Assembly: GCA_030633185.1 (NCBI GenBank)
Contig: DAOVTG010000015.1
Coordinates: 1 to 20,767 of the forward strand
Source of the DNA: Deltaproteobacteria bacterium
GTDB lineage: Bacteria; Desulfobacterota; Anaeroferrophillalia; Anaeroferrophillales; Tharpellaceae
DNA length: 20,767 nucleotides
Direction: 5' to 3'
The notes beneath the pieces were generated by a model. The model made no database searches and was not told the DNA's origin. It saw only the letters and a list, made by a program, of their open reading frames with translations. This document shows, in pieces, positions 6,790-14,692 of this stretch. Position 1 is the stretch's first letter. Each line of letters begins with the position of its first letter. The translations under genes and the position numbers were made by a program.

Positions 6790-7755
6790 ATGCTAGAAGT
6801 TTTGGCCATGACTGACTATCAAGCACCCCTTTTTTTTCGTAACGGCCACCTGCAATCCATTTACCCCACCATCTTTCGCAAGGTGGGCGGGGTTCACTAT
6901 AGAAGAGAGCGCATCATAACCCCCGATGACGACTTTCTTGATCTCGATTGGATGTCCGGGAAATCAGACCGACTTACCATTATTTCACATGGCTTGGAAG
7001 GTAATTCTTCAAGGGCCTACGTTAAAGGCATGGTAAAAGCAGTAACCGATGCCGGTTTTGACGCTCTGGCCTGGAATTTTCGCGGTTGCGGCGGCACCAT
7101 CAACCGTCAGCCGCAACTCTACCACAGCGGTTCTTACAAAGATCTGGAAACGGTTATCGAACATGTTTTCCAGCACTGCGAGTACCGGGAAATCAACCTT
7201 ATAGGCTTCAGTATGGGAGGCAACATTTCACTGATCTACCTGGGGCACAAAGATAGTACAGTCGACCTACGCATAAAAAAATGTATTGTTTTTTCTGTGC
7301 CCTGTGATCTCAAGGCGGGCAGTGAGCAAATTGGAAAACCGACCAACCAAATCTATATGGAACGGTTTCTGCGCCTTCTACACGAAAAGATAAAGGCCAA
7401 GAAAGTCACCTTCCCCGGCCTTTTTGATGATCGTGACTATTCAACGATCAAAAATTTTTACGACTTTGACAATCGCTACACCGCCCCGCTGCATGGTTTT
7501 GTCGACGCCGATGATTACTGGCGACAAAGCAGTTCCAAACAATTTATCAAGAGCATCCAAGTGCCAACCCTGCTGGTCAGTGCTTTAGACGACCCCTTTC
7601 TGGCACCAGCCTGTTATCCTTTCCGTGAAAGTGCCGCCAATCCCTATGTTTCCCTGGAAACCCCAAAACATGGCGGTCATGTCGGCTTTGTCTCTTTTAA
7701 TCGCAACAATCTATACTGGTCGGAAAAACGAAGCGTTGCTTTCTTGAAAAACTAA
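6790..7755 (+). CDS. YheT-type alpha/beta-hydrolase
   Basis: The product is a 321-residue hydrolase of the YheT/ABHD1-3 family (COG0429). The N-terminal signature FRNGHLQSIYP (16-26) is typical. The nucleophile elbow is GFSMGGN with Ser141, the acid is in LDDPF (Asp267 or 268), and the base is the second His of HGGHVGF (His297). The oxyanion-side motif SHGLEG is at 66-71. Its substrate is unknown; relatives act on esters or lipids. It is transcribed divergently from the DUF523 gene across a 78-base gap. Neither the ATG at 6790 nor that at 6808 has a strong ribosome binding site; the latter gives an N-terminus closer to the family. It is not obviously in an operon. Confidence 0.85.
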   Translation: MLEVLAMTDYQAPLFFRNGHLQSIYPTIFRKVGGVHYRRERIITPDDDFLDLDWMSGKSDRLTIISHGLEGNSSRAYVKGMVKAVTDAGFDALAWNFRGCGGTINRQPQLYHSGSYKDLETVIEHVFQHCEYREINLIGFSMGGNISLIYLGHKDSTVDLRIKKCIVFSVPCDLKAGSEQIGKPTNQIYMERFLRLLHEKIKAKKVTFPGLFDDRDYSTIKNFYDFDNRYTAPLHGFVDADDYWRQSSSKQFIKSIQVPTLLVSALDDPFLAPACYPFRESAANPYVSLETPKHGGHVGFVSFNRNNLYWSEKRSVAFLKN

Positions 7756-7809
7756 ACAGACAACTTTTCACCACCAAAACATCGTTTCCTGCCACAATTA
7801 ATTCATTTT

Positions 7810-8008
7810 TAGTTACTAATTAAGTGTCCACCATAAAGCTCCAGCGGATAGCGGCAAACATTGCTTTGCCCACTTCGAAGACGGATACCCCAAGGGCACT
7901 TCTTCGCTATGCTCAGGCGCAAGCTCAGCCCGGCTCGGGCTAAAGCCCTGCCTTAAGGTCTGTCCCCGCATCAAGACAGTTTGAAGAGGGCACCTAAATA
8001 GTTACCTA
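7810..8008. mobile_element. Small element with terminal inverted repeats
   Basis: The left end (7810-7829, TAGTTACTAATTAAGTGTCC) is an imperfect inverse of the right end (7988-8008), with 17 of 20 bases matching and one gap. The interior is GC-richer, has a hairpin (AGCCCG/CGGGCT) and carries no reading frame worth calling. This pattern fits a non-autonomous insertion element or MITE. It fills most of the 276-base gap between the hydrolase and HTH genes. Part of it (7830-7884) also recurs at 20183-20236. Confidence 0.45.
7830..7884 (+). repeat. Dispersed repeat B, copy 1
   Basis: Aligned with 20183-20236 without gaps, 35 of the first 45 bases agree, including ACCATAAAG, ATAGCG and TTGCTTYGCCCAC. 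This copy lies inside the 7810-8008 element; the other stands just upstream of engB. Confidence 0.5.
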
Positions 8009-8031
8009 TTTTTCAACCGCAGCAAGAATAA

Positions 8032-8229
8032 TCACGCCTCAATCAGTTTACGGGACTTGATCCAACGGACTACCACCCGCTTATTAAATCGCCAGAATTT
8101 CTTATCTTTATGACCTGGTAAAATCCCTTTTCTGGCCATGTAGTTCACATTATCAGGGCTGGTATCAAGCAGTTCCGCAACTTCGTTACTGCCGATCTCC
8201 CCACTATTTTTCTTTTTTATAATCCTCAT
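8032..8229 (-). CDS. Small excisionase-like helix-turn-helix protein
   Basis: A 65-residue DNA-binding protein of the excisionase/MerR-like HTH_17 type. The helix-turn-helix runs from about residue 13 (SNEVAELLDTSPDNVNYMAR), and the following wing GHKDKKFWRFNKRVVVRWI is the characteristic ending of such domains. The start at 8229 has AAAGGAG with six bases of spacing; a longer frame to 8346 has no ribosome site and no family likeness. It stands alone downstream of tRNA-Ala, with no integrase or phage genes beside it. Such proteins control excision or transcription, but its target cannot be told. Confidence 0.75.
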   Translation of the reverse strand: MRIIKKKNSGEIGSNEVAELLDTSPDNVNYMARKGILPGHKDKKFWRFNKRVVVRWIKSRKLIEA

Positions 8230-8361
8230 ATTTATCTCCTTTGAGAAGTAATAAACCCGTAACGACAACCCCCCGGACAAAACCGAATTGCAACCGTCAT
8301 CGGGCACCCGGCCTGTTCTGCAACAAAGTCCGGTAGATATCTGCATATTACGTGCCGAACT

Positions 8362-8402
8362 AAAAAGCAGGCACCTGCGTACAATGCAAGTGCCTGCTTT
8401 TT
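8362..8402 (-). terminator. Terminator downstream of tRNA-Ala
   Basis: A perfect 13-bp stem (8362-8374 with 8390-8402, core GCAGGCAC) has A and T runs at its ends, giving a T tract on either strand. It begins eight bases past the 3' end of the tRNA and probably terminates it. Confidence 0.85.
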
Positions 8403-8409
8403 TTGTGAT

Positions 8410-8485
8410 TGGTGGAGCTGAACGGGATCGAACCGTCGACCTCTTGTCTGCCAGACAAGCGCTCTCCCAGCTGAGCTACAGCCCC
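8410..8485 (-). tRNA. tRNA-Ala (anticodon GGC)
   Basis: The 76-base cloverleaf begins GGGGCTG and pairs with CAGCTCC, followed by A and an encoded CCA. The acceptor stem has the G3-U70 pair that identifies alanine tRNAs. The anticodon stem CTTGT/ACAAG encloses the loop CTGGCAG with anticodon GGC, reading GCC. D-arm (TAGCTCAGCTGGGAGAGC) and T-loop (GGTTCGATCC) are standard. A promoter precedes it and a terminator follows. Confidence 0.97.
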
Positions 8486-8507
8486 ATCTTATCGATTTCG
8501 AGCGGCC

Positions 8508-8536
8508 TTGATACCATGACCCCCAGAACCTGTCAA
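8508..8536 (-). promoter_or_regulatory. Promoter of tRNA-Ala
   Basis: On the minus strand TTGACA (8536-8531) is followed after 17 bases by TATCAA (8513-8508), then by a GC-rich stretch as in many stable-RNA promoters. The -35 lies 15 bases beyond the ppiD stop codon, so the tRNA is probably transcribed independently. Confidence 0.7.
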
Positions 8537-8551
8537 TCTTTTTATTTCAGC

Positions 8552-10453
8552 TTAATCTAAAACTCCGGCCATCACCTTTATTTCAGCATCCTGGCGCAGA
8601 GCCTGAACAAACTCATTCATCATCCGATAACGTTTATACTGGATTAAACGCTGCAGGATATCCTCTTTCTGTTGCTCTCCATCATCACCGAGCTCCAGGC
8701 GACGCTCTTGCAGACGGGCAAAGAAAAAGCTATCCCGGTATTGCAGAGCGGCAGTCGTCTCCCCGATGGTTAAAGCAAAAAGCCGCCGGCTCAATTGAAG
8801 ATCATTGCCAAGCTTGGGAATAGCCCCACGCCCGCGAACAAAAAAGCCGCTATCAATCAATTTGGTATCGATTCCGGCAGCCACCTCATCAAAAGATTGC
8901 CCCCCCTTGAGAGCTGAAGCCACTTTTTCACTGATCTTTTTGACCTCGACTTTCGCCAATTTAAGACGATAAGCTTTTTCCACCGCCTTCCGGGCTTCAG
9001 CGAGTTCGGGCAGATAACTCTCTTTTTTCTCGGTTACCATAAAGTAATAACTGTTACGAGAAGGGTTTAACACTTTTGCCGTCTTGCCGACCTCGGTTTT
9101 GAAGGTTTCATCAATCAGAACCTGATCTTTACCAATATCAGGAACCAGGCCGCCTTTTTGCCTAAAATAACCGGTCTCCACCACGAGATAACCAAGCTTA
9201 CGAGCCTGCTCGACAAAAGCATTCTGATCAGCTTCAGCCAGGGCTACGGTTATCTCTTCGAAACTCTTTTTAAGCGCATCCGGAAAAGCCTTAGAGCGTA
9301 AACTCTTCTTGATATCAGTCTTGACCTCGACAAGTTTTTTGGTCTGAGCCGCCTTATACTCTTCGCACTTTATCAGATGAAAACCAAACTGAGTTCGCAC
9401 CGGTTCACTGACGCTGCCGGACTCCAGAGCAAAGACCGCATCTTCAAAAGGTTTGACCATGGCACCACGACCAAACCAACCAAGATCGCCGCCCTTAGTA
9501 CTCGAAGGCCCTTGGGAATGGGTTTTGGCCAATTCGGCAAAATCACCACCCGCTTTTACTTCAACCAGAACCGCCTCGATCTCGGCCTTTGCTTTTTCAA
9601 CCTCTTCAGGGGTTCCATCTTCGGCCACCATGATCAGAATATGACGTGCATGGAGCTGCTCTTTGACTTTGAATTTTTCCAGATTTTTCTGGTAATTCTC
9701 TGAAATTTGAGTATCACTGACAACTATATTCTTGAGTAACTTGGCACGATCAATAACCAGCGCAGCGATCTTACGCTGTTCAGGAACCCGATAACTCTCC
9801 TGCTTTTCATTAAAAAATTTCTCCAGGCCAGCATCATCAACCACCACAGAGGACTGATAATCGGCCGGAGCCACTTCCAACAGGTCAACAGCTATCTCTT
9901 CACGCTGCTGGTGCAAAAGGATATCGACCTCCTCCGGCAGAATCTTGGCACCATCACCGACCACTATACGCACTTTTTCAAGAAGGATATCCTCCTGAAA
10001 ACCGGCCTCAAACTGAGCCGGAGTCATTCGGTTATAACTCAAGGCCCGTCGATAAGCCTCCTGATCAAAACGACCATCCTGCTGGAATGCCGGTAGCGAG
10101 GCGATCCGTTGACGCAACTCATCCTCACCAACCGTCAAGCCCAAAAGCGCCGCCTGATCGGTCAAGAGCAAACGATCAACCAAACCATTGAGAGCCTCCT
10201 GCTTGATCTGCAGGCTACGGGCCTCATCGGGATTAAATTTACCCTGCTCCTGTTCCTGATAGCGACGCCAGAGATCCCGAAACGAGTTTTCCAGGGTTTT
10301 ACGCTCAATACTTTTACCATTGACCGTAGCCGCCACCGTCATCTGTTTGGCCTTCATACTGCCGACGCCCCAGAATGAAAAGACAACAATAATTACCCCA
10401 AAAACAAATTTAACGACCCAAGACTTGGCGTTTCTCCGCATCATTCGTAACAT
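8552..10453 (-). CDS. ppiD: PpiD-like membrane-anchored peptidyl-prolyl isomerase
   Basis: The product is a 633-residue periplasmic folding factor. A short cytoplasmic N-terminus and one membrane anchor (about 13-31, WVVKFVFGVIIVVFSFWGVG) lead into a SurA-N-like chaperone region (about 40-200). A parvulin domain follows (about 267-365, from HARHILIMV through the GGDLGWFGRG and FGFHLI blocks). A second, poorly conserved parvulin-like half makes up the C-terminus. This order and length match PpiD/SurA-N family proteins of Gram-negatives, which assist proteins leaving the Sec translocon. AGAGG sits seven bases before the ATG. It lies 113 bases downstream of the NRDE gene, on the same strand as the heat-shock operon, and may be fed partly by it. 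Confidence 0.9.
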   Translation of the reverse strand: MLRMMRRNAKSWVVKFVFGVIIVVFSFWGVGSMKAKQMTVAATVNGKSIERKTLENSFRDLWRRYQEQEQGKFNPDEARSLQIKQEALNGLVDRLLLTDQAALLGLTVGEDELRQRIASLPAFQQDGRFDQEAYRRALSYNRMTPAQFEAGFQEDILLEKVRIVVGDGAKILPEEVDILLHQQREEIAVDLLEVAPADYQSSVVVDDAGLEKFFNEKQESYRVPEQRKIAALVIDRAKLLKNIVVSDTQISENYQKNLEKFKVKEQLHARHILIMVAEDGTPEEVEKAKAEIEAVLVEVKAGGDFAELAKTHSQGPSSTKGGDLGWFGRGAMVKPFEDAVFALESGSVSEPVRTQFGFHLIKCEEYKAAQTKKLVEVKTDIKKSLRSKAFPDALKKSFEEITVALAEADQNAFVEQARKLGYLVVETGYFRQKGGLVPDIGKDQVLIDETFKTEVGKTAKVLNPSRNSYYFMVTEKKESYLPELAEARKAVEKAYRLKLAKVEVKKISEKVASALKGGQSFDEVAAGIDTKLIDSGFFVRGRGAIPKLGNDLQLSRRLFALTIGETTAALQYRDSFFFARLQERRLELGDDGEQQKEDILQRLIQYKRYRMMNEFVQALRQDAEIKVMAGVLD

Positions 10454-10566
10454 CTAATAACCTCTACCTATAGTCCGACTCAGCCGGAATCAAAATCTTC
10501 TTAAAAAAGCAAAAATGCTTATATGTTAAGACGCTGGAAAAAAGCAAGAAAAAATACCGCCCACCC

Positions 10567-11325
10567 TTATAAAAGATGAGCCAGCAAAGAGTAATCCTGA
10601 TACACGTCGTGGAGCGGGTTGGCGTTGCAATAGTGGAAAATCAAATTCGTCGGCCCGCTCTCAGCAGCAGCCAGAGACAATGATGAAGTAGTTCCGTAAC
10701 CATCAAAATTTACATTAAAACCCTGGGGAGGAATATCATCCTGCGGAAAAGGAGTGCGCAAAGCTTTACGAAAACAAGCCAAGGTCTGCTCCAGCGATTT
10801 TTTCCCGGAGAGCTCGGCAAAAAGCCGCCGGGCACTATGCGCTTTCACACTCGTGCAGGCATCCAGTAAACCGTTACCAAGATAATGATATCCCGGCAAC
10901 AGAGAAGAAAAAAGAAGCTGCGGAAAATTGGAAGAAAAAAAACCTTTCTCCCGAGAGACCACAATCAAATTAAACGGATTAAAAGAGGCCCCGGCACAAA
11001 TTTCAACGAGATCGGCCCGAGCTCCGTCTGGATCATCACTACCCAGAAGATCAAGCACCAGCTGTCCACGCGAACGACAGCCCTCTTTGTAATCACTCTC
11101 GATCCAGCGGTTTGTCAAGCAAACCATCAGACCCCGATTATTATACCCCCACCAACTACCGCCGCCACTCAAATCATATGAGGCCAACCAACGCCGACCA
11201 TCATTTTTGACCGAGCTGTAGACCCTGGGAGGAAGCGCCCGACGATGAAAAAATTCATCCCGATTATTGGCCACCACCAACGGCCAACCTTTAATCGTTC
11301 TATAAGCAAGTAATACCGTACACAT
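10567..11325 (-). CDS. NRDE (TANGO2-like) family protein
   Basis: This 252-residue protein belongs to the NRDE/TANGO2 family (DUF833). It starts MCTVLLAYR, with the Cys2 that is conserved right after the initiator, and has the name-giving motif NNRDEFFHR (20-28). Later blocks (GGGSWWGYNNRGL, CLTNR, RGQLVLDLL) also match the family. The conserved Cys2 suggests an N-terminal-nucleophile hydrolase-like fold, and TANGO2 proteins have been linked to haem and lipid handling, but the activity here is unknown. The start codon lies nine bases from a large palindrome (11334-11475), and its ribosome site (AAAGAA) is weak and abuts that repeat. Confidence 0.85.
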   Translation of the reverse strand: MCTVLLAYRTIKGWPLVVANNRDEFFHRRALPPRVYSSVKNDGRRWLASYDLSGGGSWWGYNNRGLMVCLTNRWIESDYKEGCRSRGQLVLDLLGSDDPDGARADLVEICAGASFNPFNLIVVSREKGFFSSNFPQLLFSSLLPGYHYLGNGLLDACTSVKAHSARRLFAELSGKKSLEQTLACFRKALRTPFPQDDIPPQGFNVNFDGYGTTSSLSLAAAESGPTNLIFHYCNANPLHDVYQDYSLLAHLL

Positions 11326-11333
11326 AAATATTT

Positions 11334-11475
11334 CTTTGTCATCAATTTTGATGGCAAAGTAAAATGTTTAGATGCTAGGCACCCTAAACCTGAGGAATGA
11401 GGCGTACATTAAGTACGCCGCAATGACGAAGGTTTAGGGTAACGACGCAGATGAACGTTTTACTTTGTCATCAAT
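11334..11475. repeat. Large palindrome at the dnaJ-NRDE junction
   Basis: Two arms of about 60 bases (11348-11410 and 11414-11475) are imperfect inverse copies, with apex GGCGTAC-ATTAA-GTACGCC and a second perfect block CCCTAAACCT/AGGTTTAGGG. The word CTTTGTCATCAAT occurs at both 11334-11346 and 11463-11475, as a 13-base direct repeat. The right arm begins within the dnaJ stop codon region. It would form a long hairpin in the transcript, and could act as a terminator or RNA-stabilising element. It is likely a dispersed palindromic repeat that landed here. Confidence 0.75.
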
Positions 11476-12577
11476 CTAACATATCTCGGACTTTGGAAAA
11501 AAAACTCTTATTCTCGTGCGTAGACTCATCACCCTCTTCACGAGCCAGCTCTTCAAAGAGTTCACGCTGCCGGGGGCTAAGTTTTTTCGGGGTTATAACT
11601 ACCAACTCCAAAATTTGATCACCACGCCCATAACCATTAAGATGCTGAGCCCCCTTACCTCGCAGATAGAAAAGGTCACCCGATTGGGCTCCGGCAACAA
11701 CCGAAATCGTCTCTTTACCCTCCAGAGTCTCGACTTCCAGATCAGCTCCCAGCGCAGCCCGGGCAAAACTTAACGGCACCTGGCAATAAATATCGTTGCC
11801 TCGACGATGAAAGAAGGAGTGCTCTTTTACCTGAATAACAACATAGAGATCGCCCGGAGGGCCACCTTTGCTGCCGGCCCCGCCTTCACCAATCAGTTTA
11901 AGGCGGGTTCCGGTTTCGACTCCGGCCGGAATTTTCACTGAAAGGCTCTTCTCTTCACGCAGACGGCCTGAACCATCACACTTCTTACAGGGATTTTTAA
12001 TAATCGAGCCCTCACCCCGACAAGTCGGGCAAGCCTGGCTGACACTGAAAAAACCCTGCTGGTAGCGCACCTGACCCTGCCCTTTACAGGTCTGGCAGAC
12101 CTCCGGCTGGGCTCCAGCTTCAAGGCCTGTCCCTTGACAGAGACCACAGGTAATATGGCGGGGAATCTTAATCTTAGCCTGGGTTCCGAAGATCGCCTCG
12201 TCAAAAGCTATCTCCAAATTATAACGTAAACTCTCGCCGGCCCTCCCGGCCGAACGTCGCCGACCACCGGAAGCCCCGAAGACTTCACCAAAAAGATCAC
12301 CAAAGATATCCCCGAAGCCGCCAAAATCACCACCAGCCCCGCCCTGCTGCTGCAGACCGGCATGGCCATACTGGTCATAAAGTGCCCGTTTCTGTCCATC
12401 CGACAAAACTCCATAGGCCTCACTGAGCTCTTTGAACTTGGCTTCGGCCTGGGGGTCATTGGAGTTCTGATCCGGATGATATTTAAAAGCCATTTTGCGA
12501 TAAGCCTTTTTTATCTCGGTTTCGGAAGCGTTACGATGAAGCTGCAACACATCATAATAGTCTCTTTTTTCAGCCAC
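11471..12577 (-). CDS. dnaJ: Chaperone DnaJ (Hsp40)
   Basis: The co-chaperone that delivers substrates to DnaK and stimulates its ATPase. All type I parts are present: a J domain with HPD at 34-36, a Gly/Phe-rich linker (about 70-105), and four CxxCxGxG zinc motifs (Cys pairs 144/147, 161/164, 183/186 and 197/200). The C-terminal substrate-binding domains follow. I chose the GTG at 12577, which has AGGAG nine bases upstream and gives the usual MAEKRDYYDVL start and 368 residues. A TTG at 12601 would put the ribosome site inside the coding region and abuts the dnaK terminator. The stop codon (11473-11471) lies in the arm of a large palindrome. Confidence 0.95.
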   Translation of the reverse strand: MAEKRDYYDVLQLHRNASETEIKKAYRKMAFKYHPDQNSNDPQAEAKFKELSEAYGVLSDGQKRALYDQYGHAGLQQQGGAGGDFGGFGDIFGDLFGEVFGASGGRRRSAGRAGESLRYNLEIAFDEAIFGTQAKIKIPRHITCGLCQGTGLEAGAQPEVCQTCKGQGQVRYQQGFFSVSQACPTCRGEGSIIKNPCKKCDGSGRLREEKSLSVKIPAGVETGTRLKLIGEGGAGSKGGPPGDLYVVIQVKEHSFFHRRGNDIYCQVPLSFARAALGADLEVETLEGKETISVVAGAQSGDLFYLRGKGAQHLNGYGRGDQILELVVITPKKLSPRQRELFEELAREEGDESTHENKSFFSKVRDMLD

Positions 12578-12610
12578 GCCTGCAAACTCCTGGTAACTCA
12601 AAAACTAAAA

Positions 12611-12651
12611 AACCAGGTGCGGTCGAAGCTCTCACTTTGCGCCGCACCTGG
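12611..12651 (-). terminator. Terminator between dnaK and dnaJ
   Basis: A 10-bp GC-rich stem (12613-12622 with 12642-12651, CCAGGTGCGG) is followed on the minus strand by six T residues. It lies between the dnaK stop and the dnaJ ribosome site, so it probably lowers dnaJ expression relative to dnaK. I see no clear separate dnaJ promoter in the remaining gap. Confidence 0.75.
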
Positions 12652-12699
12652 AACCTTATACAATCAGCTACCGAACCCCAAAGTTGGCAGCCATTTCCA

Positions 12700-14607
12700 T
12701 TACTTATCGTCCTTAACCTCTTCAAAATCAGCGTCAACGACATCATCGTCCGCCGGATCCGCTTCCGGAGCCGGCCCACCGGCCGCACCATCCGCTCCGG
12801 CCGGGTTTTCGGCATACATGGCTTCGGCTAACTTATGGGAGACCTGTTGCAAGCCATCAAGAGCCTTCTTGATAACCTCGATATCATCACCATCCTTGAC
12901 CGTTTTTACCTGATTAAGAGCAGCTTCAATATTGGAGCGATCCTCCGCCGGTACTTTTTCACCCATCTCCTTAAGGCTCTTTTCGGTCTGATAGATAGTT
13001 CCGTCGGCCTGGTTGCGCACGTCGATGAGCTCGCGTTTTTTATGATCCTCATCGGCATGGGCTTCGGCATCCTTGATCATCTGTTCAATTTCAGCTTCAC
13101 TTAAACCACTGGAGGCTTTGATCTCAACCGACTGCTCTTTGCCGGTCGCCATATCTTTGGCCGAGACATGGACAATGCCGTTGGCATCAATATCAAAACT
13201 CACCTCAATCTGCGGAACTCCGCGCGGGGCCGCCGGAATCCCGACCAGCTCAAACTGGGCCAGACGTTTATTGTCAGCCGACATCTCACGCTCACCCTGA
13301 AGCACAACTATACTGACCGCCGGCTGGTTATCGGCCGCAGTTGTAAAAGTCTGACTTTTTTTCGTCGGAATTGTCGAATTCTTTTCGATCAGTTTGGTAC
13401 AAACTCCACCCAGGGTCTCAATCCCTAAAGAGAGCGGCGTCACATCGAGCAACAGAACATCCTTGACATCACCCTGCAAAACACCGCCCTGAATCGCGGC
13501 TCCAACAGATACAACTTCATCCGGGTTGACCCCCTTGCTGGGCTCCCGGCCAAAGATCTCCTTAACCTTCTCCTGAATCCGCGGCATCCGGGTCATCCCG
13601 CCGACCAAAATTACTTCGCTGAGATCAGAAGTTGAAACTCCGGCATCCTTTAATGCCGTCCGGCAGGGACCGACCACTCGATCAACCAAATCGGCAACCA
13701 GACTCTCAAGGGTTGCCCGGGTCAATTTAACGTTAAGATGCTTGGGTCCGGAAGCGTCAGCCGTGATAAAAGGCAGGTTGATATCGGTCTCCATCGAGGT
13801 GGAGAGCTCGCATTTGGCCTTCTCACCCGCCTCTTTAAGACGCTGCAGAGCCATTTTATCGTTACGCAGGTCAATGGCGTCGCTTTTACGAAACTCATCA
13901 GCAATATAGTCGATTATCCGCTCATCAAAATCTTCGCCACCAAGAAAGGTATCACCATTGGTCGCGTTGACCTCAAAAACCCCGTCGCCAAGCTCAAGAA
14001 TCGAGATATCGAAAGTACCGCCGCCGAGATCGAAGACCGCAATTTTCCCCTCTTTTTTCTTATCCGCACCATAGGCCAGGGCCGCAGCGGTCGGCTCATT
14101 AATGATTCTTTTAACCTCGAAACCAGCGATTTTACCGGCATCTTTGGTGGCCTGACGCTGGCTGTCGTTAAAATAGGCTGGCACCGTAATTACGGCCTCG
14201 GTTACCGGTTCTCCGAGATAGTCCTCTGCCGTCTTCTTCATCTTCTGCAGAGTCATGGCTGAAATCTCAGCCGGGCTATACTCTTTACCCTTGATCTTGA
14301 CCCAGGCGTCACCATTTTTCGCCTCTACAATCTCAAAAGGAGTCTTCTTTTTCATCTGCTGCACCTGAGGTGCCACAAACTTACGACCGATAAGACGTTT
14401 AGCCGCAAAGATCGTATCGGTGGGATTGGTGACCGCCTGCCGCTTGGCCAACTGTCCCACCAGACGTTCACCGCTATCGGTAAAAGCGATAACCGAGGGA
14501 GTTGTCCGCACCCCTTCCACATTGGCGATAACTTTAGCTTCGCCACCTTCCATTACACTGACACATGAATTGGTCGTTCCCAAATCGATACCGATTATCT
14601 TTCCCAT
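12700..14607 (-). CDS. dnaK: Chaperone DnaK (Hsp70)
   Basis: This is the major ATP-driven chaperone of the heat-shock operon. The nucleotide-binding domain begins with GIDLGTTNS (6-14) and includes FDLGGGTFD and the later VILVGGMTRMP block. The interdomain linker DVLLLDVTPLSLGIET and the substrate-binding domain follow, then a helical lid and an acidic tail ending in EEVKDDK. At 635 residues it is a standard length. I chose the ATG at 14607 because AAGGAG lies just upstream and the protein then begins MGKIIGID; an in-frame codon 51 bases earlier has no support. It stands 85 bases from grpE. Confidence 0.98.
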   Translation of the reverse strand: MGKIIGIDLGTTNSCVSVMEGGEAKVIANVEGVRTTPSVIAFTDSGERLVGQLAKRQAVTNPTDTIFAAKRLIGRKFVAPQVQQMKKKTPFEIVEAKNGDAWVKIKGKEYSPAEISAMTLQKMKKTAEDYLGEPVTEAVITVPAYFNDSQRQATKDAGKIAGFEVKRIINEPTAAALAYGADKKKEGKIAVFDLGGGTFDISILELGDGVFEVNATNGDTFLGGEDFDERIIDYIADEFRKSDAIDLRNDKMALQRLKEAGEKAKCELSTSMETDINLPFITADASGPKHLNVKLTRATLESLVADLVDRVVGPCRTALKDAGVSTSDLSEVILVGGMTRMPRIQEKVKEIFGREPSKGVNPDEVVSVGAAIQGGVLQGDVKDVLLLDVTPLSLGIETLGGVCTKLIEKNSTIPTKKSQTFTTAADNQPAVSIVVLQGEREMSADNKRLAQFELVGIPAAPRGVPQIEVSFDIDANGIVHVSAKDMATGKEQSVEIKASSGLSEAEIEQMIKDAEAHADEDHKKRELIDVRNQADGTIYQTEKSLKEMGEKVPAEDRSNIEAALNQVKTVKDGDDIEVIKKALDGLQQVSHKLAEAMYAENPAGADGAAGGPAPEADPADDDVVDADFEEVKDDK

Positions 14608-14692
14608 AATTTTCTCCTTATCATATTTATGACTATTCAGGTTTTCCATAATTATCAATTGAGTCTCAATCTAGGTATGACAGTGCCGAAAA

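Noticed and set aside
8410..8485. tRNA-Ala as the attachment site of an integrated island
   Set aside because: I found no second copy of the tRNA 3' end in the window and no integrase gene.
13738..14262. A 174-residue plus-strand frame in dnaK
   Set aside because: It is antisense to conserved dnaK coding sequence and has no domain.
14658..14670. Short palindrome ATTGAG-T-CTCAAT between grpE and dnaK
   Set aside because: Six-base arms in AT-rich sequence can arise by chance, and nothing nearby suggests a function.
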